Source: JAIBJN01 sp963847985
GTDB taxonomy: Bacteria > Actinomycetota > Thermoleophilia > Gaiellales > Gaiellaceae
Direction of reading: 5' to 3'
DNA: 64,000 bases
Assembly: GCA_963847985.1 (NCBI GenBank)
Contig: CAWKBS010000006.1
Span: 1-64,000, forward strand
Shown here: one piece after another, positions 16,986 to 25,381 of the stretch
How positions within the stretch are numbered: position 1 is the first letter of the stretch
Layout of the letters: each line of letters begins with the position of its first letter
Position numbers and translations under genes: made by a program
The notes under the pieces: model-generated
The model's database searches: none
What the model saw: the letters and a program-made list of their open reading frames with translations, nothing else
What the model was told of the DNA's origin: nothing

Positions 16986-17666
16986 CTAGTTCGGGCGGGG
17001 AACTTTCGGCCCACCTTCCGCGTGCGTGAGCCACGTTGGAGCGGCTAGCGCGAGCACGCGCCGCTGCCCCTCGGTCGCGCCGCTCCCGAGTTCGTCGTAC
17101 GTGTACGCGACGTCGCCGCCGATGACGACGAGCCCGTCGGGCGTGTCGACAAGGACGCTCTGGTGGCCGTTTGTGTGGCCGGGCGTCGGCAGCAGCCGGA
17201 TGCCGGGGAGCACCTCCGCCTCGCCGTCGTGCTCGACGTAGGTCGCACCCGGGAAGTCGACCCATTCGGGCGGGTCATAGGGCGCTTGCAGCTCGAGTCG
17301 CTGAACGTGGATCGGCACACCGGGAAACAGGCGGTTGCCGCCGCAGTGGTCGAAGTGAAGGTGGGTGTTGATGACGCACACGACGTCTCGGGGGATGTTC
17401 TCCGGCATCGGCACCGGCGCGCCTTCCTCGTCCAGCTCCGGCGTCGAGTCGATCATGCCGGTGTCGACGAGGACGACGCCGTCGGCATGCTCGATCGTGT
17501 GCACGTAGACGGGTAAGTCCGCGAAGGTAGCCGCGAGGTGAGCCGTAATCGCGTTGGCGGAGAGCTTGGGAACGCCCGTGTCATCCTGGTTGGGCAACTG
17601 GTCCTCCAGATCGCTGGTTGTGGATCGGCCTTCGGTGTTGAGACCGCGATCGGGGACGGGACTCAT
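16986..17666 (-). CDS. MBL-fold metallo-hydrolase (lactonase-like)
   Basis: 226 residues with the complete metallo-beta-lactamase metal site: HxHxDH in NTHLHFDHCGGN near 120, a third His in LPTPGHTNGHQSVL near 169, the bridging Asp in IGGDVAYTYDE near 190, and a late His in WLTHAEG. The arrangement fits AttM/AiiB-like N-acyl-homoserine lactonases and related hydrolases, though the substrate cannot be fixed. The ATG overlaps the stop of the upstream RibD-like gene by 4 bp, so they form a two-gene operon. Confidence 0.8.
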   Translation of the reverse strand: MSPVPDRGLNTEGRSTTSDLEDQLPNQDDTGVPKLSANAITAHLAATFADLPVYVHTIEHADGVVLVDTGMIDSTPELDEEGAPVPMPENIPRDVVCVINTHLHFDHCGGNRLFPGVPIHVQRLELQAPYDPPEWVDFPGATYVEHDGEAEVLPGIRLLPTPGHTNGHQSVLVDTPDGLVVIGGDVAYTYDELGSGATEGQRRVLALAAPTWLTHAEGGPKVPRPN

Positions 17667-18325
17667 CTGTCGACGAGCCGTTCGTGGTCGGCGGTGGCGG
17701 GTGCATACCGCGGGCGTCCGGTGGGCCGATAGACCTGGATCATCACGCCCTTCGAGTCGGCTCGCGAGTCGACCAGGTCAAGCGCAATGTCCGGGCCGGC
17801 GTCGGGGAACAGCCGCGCGCCCTGGCCGAGGACCACGGGGACGATGAGCAGGTTGATCTCGTCGACGAGGTCGTTTTCGAGCAGCCACCGGATCAGGGCA
17901 CCGCTGCCGTGCACCTGCAGCTCACCCGCCGGCTTGGCTTTCAGCTCGCCGATGGCAGCCGCGAGGTCACCGGAGAGGAGGGTCGTGTGCGCCCATTGCG
18001 GGTCGGTGAGCGTGGTCGATGCGAGGTACTTGGGCTTCGTGTTCAAGGCAGCTGCGATCGGGTGGTTGCCCGGATCTTCCGCCGCGGCGCGAGCCCGCTT
18101 CTCTGCGCCCCAGTAGCCGGCGAAGAGCTCGTAGGTCCGCCGGCCGAACAGGAACGCGTCGGCGCGCTGGTAGGTCTGGTTGATGAACGTCATGGTCTCG
18201 CTGTCGGCCACCCCCATGGCCCATCCGCCGCGCTCGAATCCGCCCCTGCGGTCCTCATCCGTCGCGCCGCCGTTTCCCTGCATCACTCCATCGACGGTGA
18301 CTTGCGTCATGGTGGTCAGTTTCAT
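17663..18325 (-). CDS. RibD-C/dihydrofolate-reductase-like protein
   Basis: 220 residues. N-terminal KLTTMTQVTVDGVMQGNGG, then LFGRRTYELFAGYW near 70, LQVHGSGALIRWLLENDLVDEINLLIVPVVLG near 140-170, and ARLFPDAGP. These are the hallmarks of the stand-alone RibD C-terminal domain family, NADPH-dependent reductases of unknown natural substrate. ATG 18325 has GAAAGGGCGAACCG upstream. It is the first gene of a pair with the MBL hydrolase. It is intact, unlike the relative at 2222-2820. Confidence 0.85.
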   Translation of the reverse strand: MKLTTMTQVTVDGVMQGNGGATDEDRRGGFERGGWAMGVADSETMTFINQTYQRADAFLFGRRTYELFAGYWGAEKRARAAAEDPGNHPIAAALNTKPKYLASTTLTDPQWAHTTLLSGDLAAAIGELKAKPAGELQVHGSGALIRWLLENDLVDEINLLIVPVVLGQGARLFPDAGPDIALDLVDSRADSKGVMIQVYRPTGRPRYAPATADHERLVDR

Positions 18326-18476
18326 CGGTTCGCCCTTTCGCTCATGGTGGTCTTTCTCGTTCTGACCGCACCGAGGCGCGAATCTAATTGGTCGCAGCAG
18401 AGTCCGTCCGGCCGAATCGCGCACGCAGCGGTCAGCCGGCTCGAATCAGCCTAGGCCGGCGCCGAACGTTCCCAGG

Positions 18477-21197
18477 CTAGTCGTCGCCCGGAAGCCGCGG
18501 CGCCGGGTCGGCCGGGCGGAGCGCGTCGGAGAGATCGCGCGGCTCCCCGGCCGCGGCGGGCCGAGGCGCCGTGGCCTCGGCGGCAGGCAGCTCGAACGAG
18601 AACGTCGAGCCGACGCCTTCCTGCGACTCGACCCAGATGCGGCCGTCCATGCGCTCGAGCAGCTCGCTGCAGATGTACAGGCCGAGGCCGGTGCCGCCGA
18701 TCCCGCGCGTCATCTCCGGGTCGAGGCGGTAGAACTTCTCGAAGATCCTGGCCTGCTCGTCCGCCGGGATGCCGAGGCCCTCGTCGCGCACGTAGAAGCA
18801 GACCGTGCCCTCGGCCGGCTGGACGCCCACCGTGATGAGGCCGCCGTCCGGTGAGTACTTGATCGCGTTCTCGACGAGGTTGACGAGCACCTGGCGCACG
18901 CGGTCGCGGTCGGCCGCAACGGGTCTCGTGCCTTCGGCCACGATCGTCTCGAAGCGGATTCGCGCCGGCCCGTGCTCACGCGCCGACTCGACCACCCGCT
19001 GGATGAGGTCGTCGGCGTCGAAGGGCTCCTCGACGAGGTCGAGCCTGCCGGCGTCGAGTTGGTTCGCCAGCAGGATCTCGTTCACGATGCGGTTGAGCCG
19101 TTCGGACTCGTCCACGATCAGCGAGACGAAGCGGTCGCGCCCGGCCTCGTCGAGCGCGAAGTCGTGGCGGCGCAGCGTCTGGGCGGCGCCGTAAACGGCG
19201 GCCAGGGGCGTGCGCAGCTCGTGGGACGCGGTGGCCACGAACTCGGCCTTCAGCTCCTCGAGCCGGCGGGCGTCGGTGACGTCGCGGAACGCATAGACGA
19301 TGCCGCCGAAGAAGTCGACGCCCGAGATCGAGATCCAGCGCTCGCCGCGATCGGTCTCGAGCGGGAAGGTCTCGGGCTGGACCGACTCGGCGGCGGTGCC
19401 CACGGGGATGCTGTCGGCGAGGCCCTTCCAGCCTGCGATGGCGTCGCCGGCGCCACGGCCGAGCGCCTCGTCGGGCGTCAGGCCGGTGATCGCCTCGGCG
19501 GCCGGGTTCCAGAGACGGATCGTTCCGGTTTGGTCGACGAGGACGACGCCGTCGGCGACGTAGGTGAGCACGCGGGCCGCCTCGGCCGACTCCTCCACCT
19601 CGCGCGTCAGGCGCGCGTTGTCGATGCTGAGCGCCATCATCGCGGCGAGGTCCTGCGCGGCGGCGAGGTCGTCGGCGCCGTAGGAGCGGCCGGGCGAGCG
19701 GGTCATCAGCGTGAGCGCGCCGAGCGTGCGGCCGCGCGCTCGGAGCGGGACGCACATACGCGACTCCGTCAGCTCGGGCTTGCCGCGGCGGGCGACCTCG
19801 AGGATCTCCGGCTCGGGGCCCGGTCCCGGCTCGTCGCCGGGGGGCATCCCCGGGCCGGCGTGGGCTGCCGCGAGGCGCGTCGCCGTCCCGTCGTCGTCGA
19901 GGAGGTCGACGAGGCACCAGTCGGCCAGCTCGCGGACGGTCTGGTCGGCGACCCGGCGGAGCGCAGCCTGGTAGTTCGGCGACGAGGCGAGGATCTCGCC
20001 CGCGCGCGCGAGGACGTCGAGCTTCCGCTGGCGGTCGAGAGCTTCGGCGGCGGCGGCGCGCTCGGCCGCGAGCAGGCGCTCGCGCTCCTCCCCGGCGTGG
20101 CGGCGCTCGCTGATGTCGAGGAGGTAGCCCTGGACGTAGAGCGGACGGCCGTCGTCGTCGTGCACCGTCACGGCCTCGTCGCGCACCCAGACCACGCGGC
20201 CGTCGCGCGAGAGCATCCGGTAGTCGCAGCGAAGCGGTCGTGCGCCGGCGGACGCGGCGGCGATCTCGGCCGACACGCGCTCGCGGTCGTCCTGGTGCAC
20301 GAGCTGGAAGAAGAGGCTCGGCTTGGCGAGCCACTCCTCGGCGGTGTAGCCGAGAACGGCCGCGACCTGGGGACTGACGTAAAGCGGCGTCTCGCGCTCG
20401 CCGAGCGGGTGGACGTAGGTGATCGTCGGCAGGTGCTCCGTCAGGGCCCGGTACTTCGCCTCGCTTTCGCGCTGCTTCGCCTCGGCGCGGGTCGCCTCAC
20501 CGATGTCGCGCGCGATGAGAACGGCTCCCGTCGGCTCGCCCGCGGCGTCCGGGATCGGCGCGACGGTGAAGGAGACGGCGAGCTCGCCGCCGTTCTTGTG
20601 ACGGTGCGTGGTGCTGGGAAGGTCGAAGTGCTCGCCGAGCTGCGCCGCGGTGGCAGGGCGCATCGGCTCGTCGCTCTCGGGCGCTAGCAGGGAGACGGGC
20701 TGCCCGACGGCCTCGCTCGGCTCGTAGCCGTAGATCGCCTCGGCCCCCGAGCTCCAGCTCACGATCGTCCCCTCGAGGTCGATGCCGACGATCGCCTCGG
20801 CGGCCGAGTCTCTGACGGCGGTCAGCTCGCCGGCGACGAGGCTGCGCTCGAGCCTGGTGCGCCGGTGACTCGTGGCCAGCCAGCCGGCGAGTGCGCCCAC
20901 CCCCAGCCAGGCCGGCAGCGCGACGAGGGCGCGGAGCTCCTGGTCGGCGACGAAGAAGAAGTGCAGCGTCCAACCGACGCCGGCGACCGCGAGCCCGCTC
21001 CAGATCCCACCGAGCGCGCCCGCGAGGGCGGCGATCAGGAGCCCGGCGGCCACGGCGACGCCGGGATAGCGGTCGTGCCAGGTTCCGAGCAGCATGACGA
21101 GCGCCTCGAGGACGATCCCGAGGACGACCGCGGCGGTGCGGCGGACGCGCGTCGAAGGGCGGACGGCGGCCCCCTTTACGACGGCCAACGAGGGCAC
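18477..21197 (-). CDS. Membrane sensor histidine kinase with three PAS and one GAF domain
   Basis: 906 residues. About four membrane helices at 20-110; PAS1 about 115-240 (AIVGIDLEGTIVSWSSGAEA), PAS2 with PAC about 245-365, GAF about 390-525, PAS3 about 535-640, HisKA near 655 with phospho-acceptor His in ATASHELRTPLAAVYG, and a HATPase with NLVENAIKYSPDGG (N box), VRDEGLGIP (G1) and IGGTGLGLYICSEL (G2). It is complete and should be active. No response regulator is adjacent, so the partner is elsewhere. Domain order (soluble PAS/GAF after the membrane part) implies cytoplasmic ligand or redox sensing. Confidence 0.9.
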   Translation of the reverse strand: MPSLAVVKGAAVRPSTRVRRTAAVVLGIVLEALVMLLGTWHDRYPGVAVAAGLLIAALAGALGGIWSGLAVAGVGWTLHFFFVADQELRALVALPAWLGVGALAGWLATSHRRTRLERSLVAGELTAVRDSAAEAIVGIDLEGTIVSWSSGAEAIYGYEPSEAVGQPVSLLAPESDEPMRPATAAQLGEHFDLPSTTHRHKNGGELAVSFTVAPIPDAAGEPTGAVLIARDIGEATRAEAKQRESEAKYRALTEHLPTITYVHPLGERETPLYVSPQVAAVLGYTAEEWLAKPSLFFQLVHQDDRERVSAEIAAASAGARPLRCDYRMLSRDGRVVWVRDEAVTVHDDDGRPLYVQGYLLDISERRHAGEERERLLAAERAAAAEALDRQRKLDVLARAGEILASSPNYQAALRRVADQTVRELADWCLVDLLDDDGTATRLAAAHAGPGMPPGDEPGPGPEPEILEVARRGKPELTESRMCVPLRARGRTLGALTLMTRSPGRSYGADDLAAAQDLAAMMALSIDNARLTREVEESAEAARVLTYVADGVVLVDQTGTIRLWNPAAEAITGLTPDEALGRGAGDAIAGWKGLADSIPVGTAAESVQPETFPLETDRGERWISISGVDFFGGIVYAFRDVTDARRLEELKAEFVATASHELRTPLAAVYGAAQTLRRHDFALDEAGRDRFVSLIVDESERLNRIVNEILLANQLDAGRLDLVEEPFDADDLIQRVVESAREHGPARIRFETIVAEGTRPVAADRDRVRQVLVNLVENAIKYSPDGGLITVGVQPAEGTVCFYVRDEGLGIPADEQARIFEKFYRLDPEMTRGIGGTGLGLYICSELLERMDGRIWVESQEGVGSTFSFELPAAEATAPRPAAAGEPRDLSDALRPADPAPRLPGDD

Positions 21198-21249
21198 GAG
21201 CGGGTGTTCTGCCTGGCAGGGTCTGTCTCCTTCCCGCGAGAATGACCGG

Positions 21250-21741
21250 GTGACGCGCCTCTACATCCTCCGCCACGCCAAGTCGAGCTGGGACGAGGAC
21301 GGCCTCCCCGATCACGAGCGTCCGCTCGCGCCGCGGGGGGAGAAGGCGGCAGCGCGGATCGCCGAGCACGTGCGGAGTGAGGGGATCGCGCCCGAGCTCG
21401 TTCTCTGCTCGACGGCGCTCCGCGCTCGTCAGACGCTCGCCGCCCTCCTGCCTGTGCTGCCTGGCGACGTGGAGATCCTGGTCGAGAACGAGCTCTACGG
21501 CGCGAGCCTGGACGGGCTGATCGGACGGCTGCGGGAGGTGGACGAGGCGGTGGGCGCCGTCCTCGTGATCGGGCACAATCCGACGCTCCACGCGCTCGCG
21601 CTGGCGCTCACCGGTCGGGGCGACGAGCTCGACCGCTTCCCCACCGGTGCGCTGGCAACCGTCGCCCTGACGGCGCCGTGGGCCGAGCTCGGCGAGGGGA
21701 CGGGCGAGCTCGAGGCGTTGGTCGTGCCGCGCGAGCTCTAG
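21250..21741 (+). CDS. sixA: SixA-type phosphohistidine phosphatase
   Basis: 163 residues with histidine-phosphatase signatures: LYILRHAKSSWDE (RHG-like motif with catalytic His), LVLCSTALRARQT (second Arg), and VIGHNPTLH (second catalytic His). Short length with no cap domain fits SixA, which removes phosphate from histidine residues of His-Asp signalling proteins. It lies divergent to the multi-PAS histidine kinase, so action on that phosphorelay is a reasonable guess. GTG start at 21250 gives the family N-terminus. Confidence 0.85.
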   Translation: MTRLYILRHAKSSWDEDGLPDHERPLAPRGEKAAARIAEHVRSEGIAPELVLCSTALRARQTLAALLPVLPGDVEILVENELYGASLDGLIGRLREVDEAVGAVLVIGHNPTLHALALALTGRGDELDRFPTGALATVALTAPWAELGEGTGELEALVVPREL

Positions 21742-22874
21742 GCGGCTGCGGCCAGCGCCTCCTCCAGCGCGTCCTCGCAGGCCTCGGCCCGCTCGGGCCC
21801 GGCCAGCGTGCAGGTGACGTAGCCGAAGCCGAGGGCGACCCCGGGGCGGTTGAGGCCGAAGCCGGAGAAGCCGCCGATCCCGCCGAGGCCGAACGACTCG
21901 CCGTCGTCCACGCGGAAGCCGAGGCTCCAGACCGCGTCCTCCTCGAGCAGCTCGTCGCGACCGCTTGCCTGCGGCCGCAGCGCCTCGGCGAGGGTCTCCG
22001 GACGGAGTAGGCGAACGCCGTCCAGCTCCCCGCCCGCGGCGATCCCGCCGTAGAAGCGCGCGATCGCCCGCGCAGTCCCGTGGCCGTTGACGGCGGGGAT
22101 CTCTGCGGCCCGATACGCGGCGGAGTTGACGACGCCAACGTCGAGGATTCCCGGCGGGTTGTCGAGGGAGGCCTCCACCCATCGGCGCGGGTCGTCGCTG
22201 ACGGACTGCCGCCACGCGCCGCCGGGGTCGACGAGCCGCGCCGCCCGCGCCTGCTCGGCGGGGCCCAGGCCGATGTGGAAGTCGAGCCCCCACGGCCCCG
22301 CGACCTCCTCCGCGAGGAAGCGGCCGGGGCTGCGGCCGTCGACGCGGCGGACGACCTCGCCGACGAGGTGGCCGTAGAACCCAGCCTCCTCGCCGTGCTT
22401 CGTCCCGGGCTCCCAGAGCGGCGGCGCCGCGGCGAGCAGCCCGATCAGGCGGTCCCAGTCGAGCAAGACGTCCGGAGGCTGTGGCTCACGGAGGGCGAGG
22501 ATCCCTGTCTGGTGGGCGAGCAGGTGGCGCACGAGGGTCTGGTCCTTCCCGGCCTGCGCGTACTCCGGCCAGTAGCGTACGACCGGCGCGTCCAGGTCGA
22601 GCCGGCCGCGGTCGGCGAGGACGAGCGCGCACGTGGCTACGAGCGGCTTTGCGACCGAGTAGGCGTGCGCGATCGTGTCCTCCGCCCATGGTGAACCTGC
22701 GACGGGATCGGCGAGGCCGGCCCACAGATCGACCACGAGCTCGCCGTTCAAATGGACGGCCACGGCAGCGCCCAGCTCGCCTCGCTCCGAGAGCCCGCGC
22801 TCGAACGCCTCGGCCACCACGGCAAAGCCGGGCTTGCAGAAGCCGTGGGGACGTTCGCTCACCGGCCGCAGCAT
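21738..22874 (-). CDS. Serine hydrolase, class-C beta-lactamase/EstB family
   Basis: 378 residues. SxxK nucleophile in AYSVAKPLVAT near 72-75; HLLAHQTGI near 117; a Tyr-containing motif HGEEAGFYGHLVGEV near 170 in the position of YxN; and a C-terminal GGIGGFSGFGLNR in place of the KTG box. This pattern is that of EstB/LACTB-type esterases rather than true beta-lactamases. No signal peptide is seen, so it is cytoplasmic. It converges on sixA with a 4-bp overlap. Confidence 0.85.
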   Translation of the reverse strand: MLRPVSERPHGFCKPGFAVVAEAFERGLSERGELGAAVAVHLNGELVVDLWAGLADPVAGSPWAEDTIAHAYSVAKPLVATCALVLADRGRLDLDAPVVRYWPEYAQAGKDQTLVRHLLAHQTGILALREPQPPDVLLDWDRLIGLLAAAPPLWEPGTKHGEEAGFYGHLVGEVVRRVDGRSPGRFLAEEVAGPWGLDFHIGLGPAEQARAARLVDPGGAWRQSVSDDPRRWVEASLDNPPGILDVGVVNSAAYRAAEIPAVNGHGTARAIARFYGGIAAGGELDGVRLLRPETLAEALRPQASGRDELLEEDAVWSLGFRVDDGESFGLGGIGGFSGFGLNRPGVALGFGYVTCTLAGPERAEACEDALEEALAAAA

Positions 22875-22986
22875 GACGGGAAACCCCTTGCGCCGTGCTA
22901 TTCTCGGCGACGAAAACCAAGAGCGAGTCCGGTTCGCGCAAGGCGCTTTCCTTACCCGTTCGGAATTGGTGAGGGAGGTGTGTTAT

Positions 22987-23196
22987 ATGGCCAGCGGAAC
23001 CGTCAAGTGGTTCAACGACAGCAAGGGGTACGGGTTCATCACCCCTGATGAGGGCACGAAGGATCTTTTCGTGCATCACTCGAATATCGCCGGTGAGGGC
23101 TTCAAGAGCCTCTCCGAGGGACAGCGCGTCGAGTACGAGGCGCGCGAAGGTGCCAAGGGCCCGGAGGCGACGAACGTCGCCCCCGCCGCCGCTTAG
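22987..23196 (+). CDS. cspA: Cold-shock protein
   Basis: 69 residues, the standard single cold-shock domain: GTVKWFNDSKGYGFITPD (RNP1) and DLFVHHSNI (RNP2), ending in an Ala-rich tail. It binds single-stranded RNA/DNA and acts as an RNA chaperone. ATG 22987 has GAGGGAGGTGTGTTAT upstream, a strong binding site. The upstream leader (about 100 nt) is free of ORFs, consistent with the long 5' UTRs of csp genes; no promoter could be fixed. Confidence 0.95.
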   Translation: MASGTVKWFNDSKGYGFITPDEGTKDLFVHHSNIAGEGFKSLSEGQRVEYEAREGAKGPEATNVAPAAA

Positions 23197-23209
23197 CAGC
23201 TGTTCGGGA

Positions 23210-23240
23210 GCGCCCGCGGCCGCTGCGGCGGCCCGGGCGC
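23210..23240 (+). terminator. GC-rich hairpin after cspA
   Basis: A 7-bp outer stem (GCGCCCG 23210-23216 with CGGGCGC 23234-23240) encloses a further GGCC-rich pairing. It lies 14 bp after the cspA stop and 17 bp before infA, a probable terminator or attenuator. Confidence 0.45.
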
Positions 23241-23271
23241 ATCCGAGTTAGGCGACGTGAAGGGAGGAGCT

Positions 23272-23493
23272 ATCGCAAGCAAGGAAGAGAAGATCGAGAT
23301 GGAGGGCGAGGTGGTCGAGGCCCTCCGCAACCGGATGTTCCGCATCCAGCTCGACAACGGCCACGAGACGCTCGGCTACACCGCTGGGAAGATGCGGCGC
23401 TATCGCATCCGGATCTTCCTCGGCGACCGCGTGAAGGTCGAGCTCTCCCCGTACGACCTCACCCGCGGCCGCATCGTCTACCGGTATCGCTAG
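23272..23493 (+). CDS. infA: Translation initiation factor IF-1 (probable ATC start)
   Basis: About 73 residues with the whole IF-1 OB fold: KIEMEGEVVEALRNRMFRI, LDNGHETLGYTAGKMRRYRI and the invariant end GDRVKVELSPYDLTRGRIVY. IF-1 binds the A site of the 30S subunit during initiation. Homology places the first residue at an ATC (23272), giving [M]ASKEEKIEMEG; the perfect Shine-Dalgarno AGGGAGGAG lies 4-5 nt before that ATC. The alternative GTG at 23257 would put this ribosome site inside the coding region and add five residues. It is not flanked by rpmJ/rpsM/rpsK as in most genomes. Confidence 0.9.
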   Translation: MASKEEKIEMEGEVVEALRNRMFRIQLDNGHETLGYTAGKMRRYRIRIFLGDRVKVELSPYDLTRGRIVYRYR

Positions 23494-24136
23494 CGAAGCC
23501 CCGCCTGCGGCAGAGAAGCCGCGTCTGCGCGGGGTCTTCCATCTGTATGCGTTCGTCGTCTTCGCCGTGCTCGGCGCGCTGCTGGTCGCGACGACCTCGG
23601 GCAGCCGCGAGCGCGTGGCGGCCGCCGCCTTCGGCGGCGCGCTCGTCCTGACCTTCGGGATCAGCGCGCTCTACCACCGGGTCAACTGGCGGCCGTCGGC
23701 CCGGCGAGTGGTCCGTCGGCTCGACCACGCGTCCATCTACATCCTGATCGCCGGGACCTACACGCCGTACGGCCTGCTCGTGCTCAGCGGTGCCTGGCAG
23801 TTCTCGATCCTCGGGGTCGTGTGGATCGGAGCGGCGCTCGCCATCGTGCAACGGGTCTTCTGGCTCGATGCGCCGCGCTGGGTGCCGGTTGCCGCGGGCA
23901 TCTCCCTCGGGTGGATCGGCGTGATCGTCCTCCCCCAGATCATCGAGGCCGCGGGCCTGTCCGGGACGTTCCTCGTCGCCGCGGGCGGCATCTTCTACAC
24001 GCTCGGAGCGGTCGTGTACGCGTTCCAGCGGCCCAACTTCAGGCCGGCGGTGTTCGGCTTCCACGAGCTCTTCCACGTGCTCACGGTGCTCGCGGCGTCG
24101 TGCCAGTTCGCCGCGATCGCGCTCCTGGTCGCCTGA
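23486..24136 (+). CDS. Hemolysin III / YqfA-type membrane protein
   Basis: About 216 residues with seven hydrophobic helices. Family motifs: PRLRGVFHLYAF near 15-26, SALYHRVNW with the conserved His, RLDHASIYILIAGTYTPYGL (third segment), and a final GFHELFHVLTVLAASCQF with the paired His. PAQR/hemolysin III proteins have a metal site in the membrane. The only standard start in frame (GTG 23567) would delete the conserved first motif, so the real start is upstream; an ATC at 23486, overlapping the infA stop, is the best candidate but has no clear ribosome site. Start uncertain. Confidence 0.8.
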   Translation: MASEAPPAAEKPRLRGVFHLYAFVVFAVLGALLVATTSGSRERVAAAAFGGALVLTFGISALYHRVNWRPSARRVVRRLDHASIYILIAGTYTPYGLLVLSGAWQFSILGVVWIGAALAIVQRVFWLDAPRWVPVAAGISLGWIGVIVLPQIIEAAGLSGTFLVAAGGIFYTLGAVVYAFQRPNFRPAVFGFHELFHVLTVLAASCQFAAIALLVA

Positions 24137-24165
24137 GGGCGGCCCGGCGAGCACCGGGCCGCCCT
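24136..24165. terminator. Bidirectional hairpin terminator
   Basis: A perfect 12-bp stem (AGGGCGGCCCGG 24136-24147 with 24154-24165), 6-nt loop CGAGCA, sits exactly between the converging hlyIII-like and ScyD-like genes and can serve both. Confidence 0.7.
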
Positions 24166-24175
24166 CGGCGGTTCG

Positions 24176-25267
24176 CTACGGGTTGATGCGGACGACCGCG
24201 CCGCCGCCCGGGCCGAAGACCGTGCCCGTGGTGACGGAGAGGGTGCCGTTGAAGCCGACGGCCACGCCGCCGGGGGCCATGAGCGTCCCCGGGGCGAGCT
24301 CCGTCTTCGTCCCGCCCTTGACCGCCCAGAGGGCGCCGATCGGCGGGTCGCCGAAGATCTCGGCGCCGAGCAGGCCTTCCTTCACGATCTCGAGGACGTA
24401 CATCGTCCCGTCCGGCCCGAAGGCCAGGTCGATCACGGAGGTGAACCCGGTCGCGTACGTGGTGCACTTGCCGGTGCTGGGCGCCTCCGGGTCGCAGACG
24501 GCGTCCGTCGCCCCCGGCTCGATCCGCCAGATCCGCGACGTGCCCTTGATGAAGGGGAAGCCCTTCAGCTCGGAGACGTACCAGGCGCCGTCAGGTCCGA
24601 TGGCGACCGCGGTCGGCACCGACTCGGCCGGCGTCGGCGTGCCCGGGGGCGGGCCCGGGAAGGGCAGCCCCGGAGGCCACGGGACGTCCTCGCGCAGGAA
24701 GCGCGCGACCGTGGTGATCTTCCGCTTCTGGTCGATCTTGAGGACGTCGTTGCCTGCGGAGTCGGCCAGGAGGACGCCGCCGCCCGGAAGCAGCGCCAGG
24801 CCGAACGGGTTCGACTCCTCGGGGAAGTCGTCCTGGTCGTCCTCGTCCGGGTCGGTGACCTGGTAGGCGGCGATGTCGACCGACGTCGTCACCTTGCCCT
24901 TGCGGTTGAGGCGCACGACCTTGCCGCCGCCTGCTGCGGGGTCCCCGGCGAGGGTGACCCAGACGTGGTTCGGCCCCTGGTAGGCGACCTCGACCGGCTG
25001 GACCGCCTCGGGGTTGGACGAGAGCTGCGCGAAGGTGCGCACCGAGACCTTGCCGTTCCGCCTGGGCTCGAGCCACAGGACCTTGCCGCTGCCGGTATCC
25101 GCAACGAGTAGCGCTCGACCTCCGGCGGTCGAGATGCCGCGAGGATCGGACAGCCCTTCCACGACGACTCCGTCAGGATCGGGCTTCGCGGCCGCCGGAG
25201 CGACCACCGCAGAGAGCGCGACGACGAGCGCCGCGAGCGCGCAGAGCGCGAGGCGACTTCTTGCCAC
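24176..25267 (-). CDS. Secreted ScyD/ScyE-like beta-propeller protein
   Basis: 363 residues. Signal peptide 1-27 (LALCALAALVVALSAVVAP). The mature part repeats NHL-like blades with the family's signature NPFGLALLPGGGVLLADSAGN near 155, PTAVAIGPDGAWYVSELKG near 220 and IDLAFGPDGTMYVLEI near 285. ScyD/ScyE family proteins are extracellular propellers first noted in cyanobacterial scytonemin clusters but widespread in Actinomycetota, where their role is unknown. GTG start. It is divergent from the MFS gene. Confidence 0.8.
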   Translation of the reverse strand: MARSRLALCALAALVVALSAVVAPAAAKPDPDGVVVEGLSDPRGISTAGGRALLVADTGSGKVLWLEPRRNGKVSVRTFAQLSSNPEAVQPVEVAYQGPNHVWVTLAGDPAAGGGKVVRLNRKGKVTTSVDIAAYQVTDPDEDDQDDFPEESNPFGLALLPGGGVLLADSAGNDVLKIDQKRKITTVARFLREDVPWPPGLPFPGPPPGTPTPAESVPTAVAIGPDGAWYVSELKGFPFIKGTSRIWRIEPGATDAVCDPEAPSTGKCTTYATGFTSVIDLAFGPDGTMYVLEIVKEGLLGAEIFGDPPIGALWAVKGGTKTELAPGTLMAPGGVAVGFNGTLSVTTGTVFGPGGGAVVRINP

Positions 25268-25381
25268 AGATGACCCCTTTTCTGATTCGGGTTGGTTGGA
25301 GCCCAGACAGCCAATACGAATTCGCCGAGTGGTTCAAGGGGGAACCGTCCTTCGAGCCGCAGCGCGCATTAGGCTGCCGCC

